Origin: an uncultured Alphaproteobacteria bacterium
GTDB lineage: Bacteria; Pseudomonadota; Alphaproteobacteria; HIMB59
Direction: 5' to 3'
Length of the DNA: 62,412 bases
Assembly: GCA_902526965.1 (NCBI GenBank)
Contig: CABZMT010000006.1
Location: 1-62,412 of the forward strand
In this document: positions 11,938 through 20,388 of the stretch, piece by piece
Numbering within the stretch: the first letter of the stretch is position 1
How the letters are laid out: each line of letters starts with the position of its first letter
Notes under the pieces: generated by a model
Told to the model about the DNA's origin: nothing
What the model saw: only the letters and a program-made list of their open reading frames with translations
The model's database searches: none
Position numbers and translations under genes: made by a program

Positions 11938-12736
11938 TTCTATGTTCCCTAAAAAAGTTTTTTAATAAATTTTTAGTTTCACTTGCAGTTTCTAAAATTG
12001 CCATATGTCCTGACTCTTCAAGAACGATAGTCTTAGAGTCTTTTATTTTAGACGCTAACTCTAATCCAACTTTTTTAGGTGTCATTTTATCATGCTTACC
12101 AACAATGCATAAAGTAGGATGATTTACACTTTCTGCAGCTTTCAGTCCATTTGTGTAAATATCACATGCATTAAAGTCTGTGCCTAGTGTTCCATTGTTA
12201 TTAGATGACACTAATTGACCGCCCATTCCTAAATGGCTTAACCCTGGAACAGGATGGCCACCTTTATGTCCTAAAGGTCCGTGTACCCAATCCATCATTA
12301 AATCGACAGCTTTTTGATCTTTGTTTAATGCTAAGTCTAAAAGCTCTGTATTCATTTTCATGGACATTGATCCATTTATTAAAGCCAGAAGTTCTAATTT
12401 ATCAGGATGTCTTTGAGCAAATTCTAAACCAACTAAACATCCTTGTGAATGGCCGACATAAGAAGTCTTCTCTATACCTAAAGAAGTTATTAGATCAGCA
12501 ATCCAATCAGCCATTTCCTCAATTGTTTTTAAAGCAGGACCCTCAGACTCACCATGACCTGGTAAATCAACGGCTATCGTATTGTATCCGTGAAAAGCAA
12601 AATACCGTGTTTGAAGAACCCAAGTAACATGAGTCAAACCACTTCCATGAACAAATACAATAGTTGGTTGTTTTTTATCTATCTCTCTTCCACTAGAAGT
12701 ATAATAAGCATCTTTTTCGTTTATCTTTATCTTCAT
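11927..12736 (-). CDS. Alpha/beta-fold hydrolase
   Basis: A 269-residue alpha/beta hydrolase. The oxyanion-hole segment is VFVHGSGLTH, the nucleophile elbow is GHSQG, a late aspartate lies in VGKHDKMTP, and the catalytic histidine is in ESGHMAILE. Nothing marks the substrate: the family includes esterases, haloperoxidase-like and C-C hydrolases. Its start overlaps the metY stop by 4 bases and its end overlaps the GFA gene by 11, so all three are likely translated together. A role on an acyl-homoserine or other methionine-related ester is possible but unsupported. Confidence 0.85.
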   Translation of the reverse strand: MKIKINEKDAYYTSSGREIDKKQPTIVFVHGSGLTHVTWVLQTRYFAFHGYNTIAVDLPGHGESEGPALKTIEEMADWIADLITSLGIEKTSYVGHSQGCLVGLEFAQRHPDKLELLALINGSMSMKMNTELLDLALNKDQKAVDLMMDWVHGPLGHKGGHPVPGLSHLGMGGQLVSSNNNGTLGTDFNACDIYTNGLKAAESVNHPTLCIVGKHDKMTPKKVGLELASKIKDSKTIVLEESGHMAILETASETKNLLKNFFREHRSAS

Positions 12737-14046
12737 TTAGAAGCAACAAGTCTTGGTCTTTGTGATGCCTTAAATCCCATGTCAAAATCAGTCATAATAT
12801 CTTCCATATCCTCAAGTCCTACTGAAAATCTAATCATATCCTCTGTTAAACCAGCTAACTCTAATGATTTCTTATCCATTTGTGAGTGTGTTGCGGATGC
12901 AGGATGAATAACCAGAGATTTTGCATCACCAACATTGGCAAGGTGAGAGGTTAGCTTCAAGGCATTTATAAATGCATGACCTGCCTCTTTTCCACCCTTA
13001 ATACCAAATGCTATCATAGAACCAGCTCCTTTTGGCATTAACTTAGATGCTACTTTGTGATCTGGATGATCAGGTAAACTTGGATGATTAACCCAAGATA
13101 CGCTCTCATTGTTTGTTAAGTAATCAAGCATAATTTGAGTATTGGATAAATGTTTTTCCATTCTGACTGATAAAGTTTCAATACCTATTAAGATATTAAA
13201 AGCATTGGTTGGACTCATACATGGGCCAAAATCTCTCATACCTTCAGCCCTAGCTCTCATTGTAAAAGCAGCGGGTCCAAATTCTTCTGCAAAAGATAAA
13301 CCATGATAACCCTCATATGGCTCAGTCATTGTTGGAAATTTATTTCCTTTAGTCCAATCAAAATCACCCTTTTCAACAATAATACCACCCATTGAAGTTC
13401 CATGACCAGCCATCCACTTTGTTAGAGAGTGAGTTATGATATCAGCACCTAAATCAAATAAATTACATAGATATGGAGTGTTAAATGTCCCATCAACCAT
13501 GAGAGGTATATTTGCTTCCTTTGCAATTTTAGAAATTTCAGGTAAGTCCATTATTTCAATACCAGGGTTTCCTATAAGCTCTCCCCAAATACATTTTGTA
13601 TTTGGTTGAATTGCATTTTTAAAACCCTCTGTGTCTCTTGGTTTTACAAATGTTGTATCTATGCCAAATCTTTTTAAAGTTAATCTTAATAAATTAAATG
13701 ATCCTCCATAAAGCTGTGAAGAGGAAACAACATGATCACCAGCACTACAAATGTTTAAAATAGCTAGAGTCATAGCACTCATTCCTGAAGCAGTAGCTAA
13801 AGCAGCAGAACCACCCTCAAGCGCAGCAACTCTCTCTTCAAGTACTGAGATTGTAGGATTTGATATTCTACTATAAATATGTCCTCCCTCTTCAAGATTG
13901 AACAATGCAGCAGCATGGTCCGCGTCTTGAAATAAATAAGAGGTTGTTTGATAAATTGGAACAGCACGTGAGCCAAAATTTTTATCTGGCTGATGCCCAC
14001 TATGTAATGTTTTAGTGTTAAATTTGTATGTTTTGGGATCTGTCAT
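12733..14046 (-). CDS. metY: O-acetylhomoserine sulfhydrylase (Cys/Met metabolism PLP enzyme)
   Basis: A 437-residue enzyme of the Cys/Met gamma-family. It opens KFNTKTLHSGHQPD and shows YSRISNPT, ALEGGSAALATASGMSAM, LMVDGTFNTPYL and the PLP-lysine segment ITHSLTKWMAGHGTSMGG. The length fits MetY rather than the shorter MetB or MetC. It makes homocysteine from O-acetylhomoserine and sulfide (direct sulfhydrylation). The start is ATG with an 89-base non-coding stretch upstream holding an 18-base palindrome, so this is probably the first gene of the metY-hydrolase-GFA-gua run. No SAM riboswitch was recognised there. Confidence 0.93.
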   Translation of the reverse strand: MTDPKTYKFNTKTLHSGHQPDKNFGSRAVPIYQTTSYLFQDADHAAALFNLEEGGHIYSRISNPTISVLEERVAALEGGSAALATASGMSAMTLAILNICSAGDHVVSSSQLYGGSFNLLRLTLKRFGIDTTFVKPRDTEGFKNAIQPNTKCIWGELIGNPGIEIMDLPEISKIAKEANIPLMVDGTFNTPYLCNLFDLGADIITHSLTKWMAGHGTSMGGIIVEKGDFDWTKGNKFPTMTEPYEGYHGLSFAEEFGPAAFTMRARAEGMRDFGPCMSPTNAFNILIGIETLSVRMEKHLSNTQIMLDYLTNNESVSWVNHPSLPDHPDHKVASKLMPKGAGSMIAFGIKGGKEAGHAFINALKLTSHLANVGDAKSLVIHPASATHSQMDKKSLELAGLTEDMIRFSVGLEDMEDIMTDFDMGFKASQRPRLVASK

Positions 14047-14061
14047 GATGCTTAAAACATA

Positions 14062-14079
14062 TCATATATTTATATATGA
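14062..14079. promoter_or_regulatory. Palindrome upstream of metY (candidate operator)
   Basis: TCATATAT and ATATATGA form a perfect 8-bp inverted repeat with a 2-base centre, 16 bases upstream of the metY start codon. A dimeric repressor site, for example for a methionine or SAH-responsive regulator, is possible. An AT-only palindrome can also occur by chance in DNA this AT-rich. The rest of the 89-base gap shows no other clear signal. Confidence 0.35.
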
Positions 14080-14135
14080 AAGTAATGGAAAAAAAGTCTC
14101 AGATAACCTTATTATGAATAAATTACATGCCTTAA

Positions 14136-15863
14136 TTAATAGTTTGTAATCCACATAGTTTGATAAGCTTTAAGAGTAATTGTAGATTTAATATCAATAA
14201 TTATTTCATTAGAAATTAAGTCCCACCACTCATTAGAGGAAATTAAATTTAGTTCTGATAAATCTAAATATTGAAAAACATTAGTAACGTTGCTAACACA
14301 AAAAATAGATTGTCTTTTATCGTGACTTTGTCTCCAAAAACCAAAAAAGTTTTTTCCCAAATTAAATGTAAATTGAGTGGCGTTCGGATGAAAAGCTGGT
14401 TGATCTTTTCTAATATCAATTAATTTTGATAACTCACTGTAGATCTGATTATTTAAGGAGTCTTTGTCACTAAGTAATTTATCAATTTCATCATATTCCC
14501 ATGATCTTCTATTGATAGATCTCTTGTTATTTGTCTTCTCAACTTGTTTATAGTCATTGGTAGATCCAACGAGACTGTGTATATAAATAGCTGGTATACC
14601 CTCAATACCTAACATCATTGAATGACAACATATAAATCTTTCTAACTGCATGTGATCCGTTCCAAAAAAAGTACCTTTAAGAGCATCAAGCAGGGAAATG
14701 TTTATTTCATAGACAGACTCTGTGTTATCAACTTTTTTTCTTTTGGTAGTCTGACCGCCAAAATCAGTCATAATATCAACTAATGTGTCTCTTTCTTTAT
14801 CAGTTAAAATACCCTCTGTAGGTCTAAGACCAATTCCATCATGAGAAGCTATAAAATTAAAATAAGAGGTATTATCTTTGGCAGGGGGCATGCCCATTGA
14901 CCACTTTCTAATAGCTGTGCTGTCACCCATTACCAAAGTCCAAAGCAATAAAGGAGGTAAAGCAAAGTTATATATTGCATTAGCCTCATCATTTTCTCCA
15001 AAATAACTAAGATTTTCTAAATTTGGTAAATTCGTTTCAGTTATAAGAAGAGTATTTTTACTATATGCATTTAAAAGAGTCCTAATGAGTTTAACAACTT
15101 CATGTGTTTGAGGTAAGTTTAAACAATTAGTTCCATATTCTTTCCACAAAAAAGCGATAGCATCTAATCGAAATACTCTGATACCATTTTTCAAATATAA
15201 ATGAATTAATTTAATAAAGAAAAAAAGAACCTTAGGGTTTTTGAAATTAAAATCAACCTGGTCATGGCTAAACGTGCACCACAAATAAAAAATCTCATTA
15301 TTAATTGAATACTTTTTAAAAAGATCTGAGCTTCTTGGACGTACAACACTCTCATATCCCTCTTGTACATTTTTCAGTTTGATAAAAAAATTTTGTGTAT
15401 CTTCTTTATTTTCAATAAAGTTTTTGAAATATTTACTTTTTATAGAGGCATGATTTATAACTATATCGCTCATAACTCTAAAATCTTTTGACAATAATTT
15501 CATATCTTGCCAGTTACCTAAATCAGGTCTTACAATTTCATAATCTGTTATAGAAAATCCGTCATCAGAGCTATATGGAAAAAAGGGTAGAATATGAACA
15601 TTATTAAAATGTTTCTTACAGTATTTATTTAAAAATTTAGATAGTGCTTTTAATTTATTATCAGAGGTTTCTACAATAGAGTCACCATATGATATTAAAA
15701 AAATATCCTTTTGTGACCAATTAGGTTCAGTAATACCCTGGTCTTTGTTTTCAAACAAATCTAAAACCTTATTAATTAACTTTAAGATCTCATTTTGATC
15801 TAAGATATCTTTATAAATAATTTGAAAATGGATATTTAAATTATTTTTTAATTCTTCTCTCAA
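14136..15863 (-). CDS. GH13_18 phosphorylase, probably glucosylglycerate phosphorylase
   Basis: A 575-residue GH13 subfamily 18 protein related to sucrose phosphorylase. Catalytic residues are visible: nucleophile D234 in FRLDAIAFLWKEYGT, acid/base E276 in LLITETNLPN and stabiliser D342 in NFIASHDGIGLRPTEG. The LDAIAFLWKE and PQTHEV segments match the YcjM/glucosylglycerate phosphorylase branch as I recall it, rather than sucrose phosphorylase (RLDAFGYA). Expected reaction: glucosylglycerate plus phosphate to glucose 1-phosphate and D-glycerate. It is last in the operon, 1 base after the synthase gene. Start is TTG at 15863. Sucrose or glucosylglycerol as substrate remains possible. Confidence 0.8.
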   Translation of the reverse strand: MREELKNNLNIHFQIIYKDILDQNEILKLINKVLDLFENKDQGITEPNWSQKDIFLISYGDSIVETSDNKLKALSKFLNKYCKKHFNNVHILPFFPYSSDDGFSITDYEIVRPDLGNWQDMKLLSKDFRVMSDIVINHASIKSKYFKNFIENKEDTQNFFIKLKNVQEGYESVVRPRSSDLFKKYSINNEIFYLWCTFSHDQVDFNFKNPKVLFFFIKLIHLYLKNGIRVFRLDAIAFLWKEYGTNCLNLPQTHEVVKLIRTLLNAYSKNTLLITETNLPNLENLSYFGENDEANAIYNFALPPLLLWTLVMGDSTAIRKWSMGMPPAKDNTSYFNFIASHDGIGLRPTEGILTDKERDTLVDIMTDFGGQTTKRKKVDNTESVYEINISLLDALKGTFFGTDHMQLERFICCHSMMLGIEGIPAIYIHSLVGSTNDYKQVEKTNNKRSINRRSWEYDEIDKLLSDKDSLNNQIYSELSKLIDIRKDQPAFHPNATQFTFNLGKNFFGFWRQSHDKRQSIFCVSNVTNVFQYLDLSELNLISSNEWWDLISNEIIIDIKSTITLKAYQTMWITNY

Positions 15864-15864
15864 C

Positions 15865-17076
15865 TTATGCGTTATCTTCTTTTACAGCTTTGTTAAAACT
15901 ATCTAGAATTGTTGGATCTGCACTGTCAATTCTTCTCCATGTTGGGATGTTGGGATTTTCACTTGGGGACTCTAAAAAAATCTTACCTGCTTCAATAATA
16001 TTTTGTGCAAATAGCTCAACCATTTCCTCTTCTTTATGTACATCAAAGTCCAAGCCATTCATTTCAGCGTCTGTTTTGTATATCTGAACCATATCAAGAG
16101 CCATACGAAAATATGTAGCTTTTAATGAACGAAATTTTTCATGAGAAAATACTTGACCTTGTGTAGCCAGTTTTCTAAAGATAGCTTTAGATATATCAAT
16201 GGTCATTTTAGATAAACCTTTTTGTCTATTATTTTTCGAAACTTCTTGGTGTTTATGTTCATAGGTTTCTGCTAAATCAACTTGGCAAATACGATTATTA
16301 GCAAAGTTTCTATACATTTCAGACAGTATACCAACCTCCAAACCCCAATCATGAGGAACTCTGATATCATTCAAAAGATCATACTTGAATGAGAATTCAC
16401 CAGCTAAAGGATATTTGAATATATCTAGAAAGTTAAGATATTCATTATAACCAACCATTTTTTGTAAAGATTTTACTAAAGGAGTTACTAGTAATCTTGT
16501 AACTCTTCCATTCATTTTTCCTTGAGCTACGCGGGGATAAAAACCTTTGCAAAAATCAAAAGAAAACTTTGGGTTTGCAACAGGATAAAATAACTTTGCT
16601 AATAAATTTTTATCATAAGTCACAATATCACAATCGTGCATAGCTACTGTTCCAGAGTCTTTTAAAGAAATTACAAAACCCATGCAATACCATATGTTTC
16701 TGCCTTTACCTTTTTGTAATGGAGATAAATCTAAATCAGATAAGGCTTGATCTATTTTTTTTAATCTTGGACCATCGTTCCAAAGGATAAAAGTTTTTTG
16801 TGGAAGGACTGAAAAAAACTTTTTAGCTTTTACAAATTCATTTTTATTTGCTTGATCTAAGCCAATAACTACATTTTTGATATATTTTACTTTCTTTAAA
16901 GTATTAACAATATACGTCAAGGCAGGTTTTTCTAACTCAGAATAAAGAGAAGGTAAAATTAAAGTCATAGGAGATTTTTTTGAAAAAGATAAAAGATCTT
17001 TTTCAATTTGTTCAATTTTTTTTGTATTGAAATTATGAAGTGTTGCTATGACACCATTTTGATGAAAATCAGGCAT
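15865..17076 (-). CDS. gpgS: Glucosyl-3-phosphoglycerate synthase (GT81)
   Basis: A 403-residue GT-A glycosyltransferase. The metal/nucleotide motif is H147-D-C-D150, followed by a segment FDFCKGFYPRVAQGKMNGRV and VTRLLVTPL, typical of GpgS proteins. It transfers glucose from a nucleotide sugar to 3-phosphoglycerate, giving glucosyl-3-phosphoglycerate. The upstream neighbour is a MPGP-type phosphatase (2 bases between genes) and the downstream neighbour is the GH13_18 phosphorylase, as expected for glucosylglycerate metabolism. A mannosyl-transferring homologue is the main alternative; the GH13_18 partner favours glucose. Confidence 0.85.
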   Translation of the reverse strand: MPDFHQNGVIATLHNFNTKKIEQIEKDLLSFSKKSPMTLILPSLYSELEKPALTYIVNTLKKVKYIKNVVIGLDQANKNEFVKAKKFFSVLPQKTFILWNDGPRLKKIDQALSDLDLSPLQKGKGRNIWYCMGFVISLKDSGTVAMHDCDIVTYDKNLLAKLFYPVANPKFSFDFCKGFYPRVAQGKMNGRVTRLLVTPLVKSLQKMVGYNEYLNFLDIFKYPLAGEFSFKYDLLNDIRVPHDWGLEVGILSEMYRNFANNRICQVDLAETYEHKHQEVSKNNRQKGLSKMTIDISKAIFRKLATQGQVFSHEKFRSLKATYFRMALDMVQIYKTDAEMNGLDFDVHKEEEMVELFAQNIIEAGKIFLESPSENPNIPTWRRIDSADPTILDSFNKAVKEDNA

Positions 17077-17078
17077 GC

Positions 17079-17912
17079 TTAAAAAATTTTATTCTCCAAT
17101 TTAGTGTTCAATTTATATAGGACTTGACTCCAACCGTCGGGTGCAAACTTTGATGATTTTATTATATTTTTTTTATTAGAACGCAACCTAGGGAAAGATC
17201 CAGATGGATTTTTTATAAGACAAGAGTAACTGGCTGAATTTAACATATCAATATCATTTTTGCTGTCGCCAAGAGCGATAGTATTTTTAGAGTATGTACC
17301 ATAAAATTGATTATCATATATATGAGATATTAACTTTTTAGCTATTCTTTTGTTGCATACAGATGAAACTTGCGTAAATCTACTTCCTTGTATTAATATT
17401 CCCTGTTTTTCGAATTTAAGCTCATTTTTAAATTTTTTTAAATTTACCAAGCTATCCTCCCAAAGAATAATTTGGCTTGCCTCTCTATTTAGCATCTTAC
17501 TAGTATTATCTAATTTTGTGTATTTTTTTAAAATTTTAGAGGGAAGATCTTGGGCTATTAGAAGTTTAAATTTTTTTTGTTTTTTTAGTAAAAATTGATG
17601 CCAATTACTTGAGGATAATTTTGCAATTCTAATTTTCCAATATTTACCGTAATCAGATGAGTTCTTAATTTTCTTGAAACGATTTTTTGGAAAATATAAA
17701 AGTGCCCCATTCTCTGTACTAAAAGGCATATTGGTTAAGTTCAATTTTTTTAATAAATTTATAGACTCACTAAATGTCTTACTTGTATTAAAAATAACTT
17801 CATTTTGATTATTGATAATACTAGTAATAGTTTTTTTGTTATTACCGTATGAGTAATTTTCATGATCTAATAAAGTACCATCAAGATCAGTGAAGATTAG
17901 ATATTTTTTCAT
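17079..17912 (-). CDS. Glucosyl/mannosyl-3-phosphoglycerate phosphatase (HAD-IIB)
   Basis: A 277-residue HAD phosphatase of the MPGP family. DLDGTLLD (residues 9-16, D9 nucleophile), STENGALLYF, the cap-domain REASQIILWED and the metal site IALGDSKNDIDML are all present, with a late SAPDGW-like segment (KFAPDGW). It removes phosphate from the GpgS product to release glucosylglycerate. The start overlaps the glycerate kinase stop by 4 bases, and only 2 bases separate its stop from gpgS. Substrate assignment rests on the operon. Confidence 0.85.
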   Translation of the reverse strand: MKKYLIFTDLDGTLLDHENYSYGNNKKTITSIINNQNEVIFNTSKTFSESINLLKKLNLTNMPFSTENGALLYFPKNRFKKIKNSSDYGKYWKIRIAKLSSSNWHQFLLKKQKKFKLLIAQDLPSKILKKYTKLDNTSKMLNREASQIILWEDSLVNLKKFKNELKFEKQGILIQGSRFTQVSSVCNKRIAKKLISHIYDNQFYGTYSKNTIALGDSKNDIDMLNSASYSCLIKNPSGSFPRLRSNKKNIIKSSKFAPDGWSQVLYKLNTKLENKIF

Positions 17913-18760
17913 TTATATAAGATTATTTTAGTTTTTTGATTTTTGTCTAATGTAATTAAAACATTACATATATCAGGAGAAGTAAAAGACATCCATTTTG
18001 ACAATTTTTCATAATATTGGATAAATAGAAAGAGTTTCTTTTTAAGATGATTGTCCCTTCTCAATGAACGAAGACCTAATTCTTGTTTATATTTCCAGTT
18101 AATAACATATTTCCAGTTAGGTAGTTTGATAAAAATATAATAGTTGAACTTATTAAAAAGTTTTTGATATTCAACTAACGCTTGATTGTAAGCTGTTCTC
18201 CATATCATTTTGGGATCATTTATTTTTTCTAAGTCATTTATATTTTTTTTTAAATACTCGGGATTAATTGGTTTTGAGCCAACACACCACCCTTCTAAAA
18301 TTATTAAATCTGCTTTATTAATTTTTCTATTATGTTTTTTTTTATTATCAGTTACCTTGTCAAATATCGGAATATATACTGGAAAATTATTTCTCTTTAA
18401 TTTATCAACCGTCTCAATAAGTAATTTTAAATTATGTGTACATGGAACACCTCTGGTATCAAATAAATTAGTTTTCAATTTTTTTGCCAACTGTTTTCTT
18501 TGATAAGATGATAAATAAAAGTCATCAATACTAAGAATTACAACGCTTTTAAAATAAAATTTTTTAAAATATTTTTTAATTTGCATTGATAATGTTGATT
18601 TACCAGAACCTTGTGATCCAGCTATCATTAATGTTTTTTTATTTTTTATTTGATTGAATAAGTCTACGTATGATTTAGCTATTTTATTAGATAAATCAGA
18701 TCCAGTAAGCTCTTTGTGGGATTTTGATAAGAAGTCTAACTTTTTTTTAATATCAGACAT
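17909..18760 (-). CDS. D-glycerate 3-kinase (P-loop, GLYK type)
   Basis: A 283-residue P-loop kinase. Walker A is GSQGSGKS (48-55), followed by SIDDFYLS (78-84), the family segment FDTRGVPCTHN (100-110), PIFDKVTD and LEGWCVGSKP. This is the plant/cyanobacterial GLYK-type glycerate kinase, distantly related to uridine kinases. It phosphorylates D-glycerate to 3-phosphoglycerate, which closes the cycle with the phosphorylase. It is the first protein gene of the operon: its ATG lies just 10 bases after the encoded CCA of tRNA-Arg, with no Shine-Dalgarno sequence in that spacer. It may be translated from a processed, near-leaderless mRNA. Confidence 0.8.
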   Translation of the reverse strand: MSDIKKKLDFLSKSHKELTGSDLSNKIAKSYVDLFNQIKNKKTLMIAGSQGSGKSTLSMQIKKYFKKFYFKSVVILSIDDFYLSSYQRKQLAKKLKTNLFDTRGVPCTHNLKLLIETVDKLKRNNFPVYIPIFDKVTDNKKKHNRKINKADLIILEGWCVGSKPINPEYLKKNINDLEKINDPKMIWRTAYNQALVEYQKLFNKFNYYIFIKLPNWKYVINWKYKQELGLRSLRRDNHLKKKLFLFIQYYEKLSKWMSFTSPDICNVLITLDKNQKTKIILYK

Positions 18761-18770
18761 GATGTTGTAT

Positions 18771-18847
18771 TGGCGCGCTCTGCAGGATTCGAACCTGCGA
18801 CCCTCTGCTTAGAAGGCAGATGCTCTATCCAGCTGAGCTAAGAGCGC
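18771..18847 (-). tRNA. tRNA-Arg (anticodon TCT)
   Basis: A 77-base cloverleaf on the minus strand. The 7-bp acceptor GCGCTCT/AGAGCGC is perfect, with G discriminator and encoded CCA. The anticodon stem is TCTGC/GCAGA with loop CTTCTAA, so the anticodon is TCT (reads AGA). The T-arm has GCAGGTTCGAATCCTGC. AGA is the dominant arginine codon in AT-rich DNA. Its 3' end is 10 bases from the glycerate kinase start, so the tRNA heads that operon. Confidence 0.97.
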
Positions 18848-18910
18848 ATTTATTGGAATATTTACCACTTCAACTTTATATTTTCTACTTTAATATGCAT
18901 TAATTTTTAA

Positions 18911-19687
18911 ATGAACAACACATTAATAAAGGTAGAGAATTTAGTAAAAACTTTTGGTGGTTTAGTAGCGCTTAATGACTGCTCCTTAGAAATTAAAGAT
19001 AAAGCCATTACTGGTATTATAGGGCCTAATGGCTCTGGCAAAACGACATTATTTAACGTCATAACTGGAAATCTTAAACCAGACACAGGGAAAGTTTTCT
19101 ATAATGGTGTTGAAATCACAAATGAAGAGTCGCACGACTTGTTTCATTTAGGCGTATTAAGGACATTTCAAATTGCACACGAATTTTCAAATATGACAGT
19201 TATTGAAAATTTAATGGTAGTTCCAGGTAATCAAAAGGGTGAAAAACTTCTTTACTCTCTTATGAATAATCGACAAATAAAAAAAGAGGATGAGATTATA
19301 AAAGATAAGGCTATGGATGTTCTAAAATTTCTTAAGATAGAACACTTAAAAAATGAAAGAGCTGGAAATCTCTCTGGAGGACAAAAGAAATTATTAGAAT
19401 TGGCGAGAACTATGATGGTTGATGCAAAAATAGTTTTCTTAGATGAAGTTGGGGCAGGTGTTAATAAAACTCTTTTAAAAGATATTAGTGAGTCGATTTT
19501 AAAACTTAATCAGGATAAAGGTTACACATTTTGTATGATTGAGCATGATTTTAATTTTATAAGTGAGTTATGTGACCCAGTTATTGTTTTAGCAGAAGGA
19601 TCAGTTCTCTTTAAAGGTTCTGCTGAAGAGGTTAAGTCAAATGAACAGGTTATTGAGTCCTATTTGGGTAAGGGATTAAAAAAATAA
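18911..19687 (+). CDS. livG: Branched-chain amino-acid-type ABC transporter ATPase LivG
   Basis: A 258-residue ABC ATPase. Walker A is GPNGSGKTT, the signature is LSGGQKKLLELAR, and Walker B reads VFLDEVGAGV. Most LivG proteins have DEP at that place; here it is DEV, though the catalytic glutamate is kept. Together with LivF it powers uptake through LivH/LivM. The gene opens a plus-strand operon 63 bases from the divergent tRNA-Arg, and no Shine-Dalgarno motif is visible before its ATG. Its stop overlaps the livF start by one base (TAATG). Confidence 0.93.
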   Translation: MNNTLIKVENLVKTFGGLVALNDCSLEIKDKAITGIIGPNGSGKTTLFNVITGNLKPDTGKVFYNGVEITNEESHDLFHLGVLRTFQIAHEFSNMTVIENLMVVPGNQKGEKLLYSLMNNRQIKKEDEIIKDKAMDVLKFLKIEHLKNERAGNLSGGQKKLLELARTMMVDAKIVFLDEVGAGVNKTLLKDISESILKLNQDKGYTFCMIEHDFNFISELCDPVIVLAEGSVLFKGSAEEVKSNEQVIESYLGKGLKK

Positions 19688-20388
19688 TGTTTTTTTCAGC
19701 GACAAATCTAACAGGAGGATACGGTGGTGTTAACATTATTGAAGAGTGTTCTTTCAATGTAGATCGTGGAGAGATTGTGTCAATTCTGGGCCCCAATGGT
19801 GCTGGAAAATCAACGGCAATGAGAGCCATGCTTGGTATATTAGACTTAAAAGATGGTAATGTATTGCTAGATGGTAAAGATATTACAAATCTAAAAACAC
19901 AAGACCGAATAAAACTAGGCTTATCGTTCGTACCTCAAATTAAAAATATATTTACAGAGTTAACAGTAAAAGAAAATTTAGAGATGGGAGCGTTTATCAA
20001 TGACGATAATCTAGCTTCTAGAATAGAGGAAATGTATGATCTATTCCCTATAATTAAAGAAAAGAAGGATCAGTTTGCTGGTGAGTTATCTGGTGGACAA
20101 AGGCAACAAGTGGCAATAGCAAGGGCATTAATGACTGATCCTGATGTTTTAATGCTCGATGAGCCTACAGCAGGTGTCTCACCTGTTATTATGACTGAAT
20201 TATTTCAACACATCCTGAATATTAAAAAGCAAAATATTGCTATCCTAATGGTTGAGCAAAATGCACGACAAGCTTTAGAAGTATCTGACCGGGGTTATAT
20301 ATTAGTGACAGGAAAGAATGCATACGAAGGTAAAGGTGACTACCTACTAAAAGATAAAGATATCAGAAAAGCTTTTTTGGGTGGATAA
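19687..20388 (+). CDS. livF: Branched-chain amino-acid-type ABC transporter ATPase LivF
   Basis: A 233-residue ABC ATPase with Walker A GPNGAGKST, signature LSGGQRQQVAIAR and Walker B LMLDEPTAGVSP, closing with the LivF-type tail KDIRKAFLGG. It is the second nucleotide-binding subunit of the Liv system. It starts on the last base of the livG stop and abuts livH directly, consistent with a single transcript and a fixed stoichiometry. Confidence 0.95.
   Translation: MFFSATNLTGGYGGVNIIEECSFNVDRGEIVSILGPNGAGKSTAMRAMLGILDLKDGNVLLDGKDITNLKTQDRIKLGLSFVPQIKNIFTELTVKENLEMGAFINDDNLASRIEEMYDLFPIIKEKKDQFAGELSGGQRQQVAIARALMTDPDVLMLDEPTAGVSPVIMTELFQHILNIKKQNIAILMVEQNARQALEVSDRGYILVTGKNAYEGKGDYLLKDKDIRKAFLGG

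Noticed and set aside
12205-12627. 140-codon plus-strand ORF
   Set aside because: It lies fully antisense to the alpha/beta hydrolase, whose motifs are intact, and its product shows no domain.
14047-14135. SAM riboswitch in front of metY
   Set aside because: None of the SAM-I, SAM-II or SAM-V core signatures I know could be placed in the 89 bases on the metY strand. Only an AT-only palindrome stands out.
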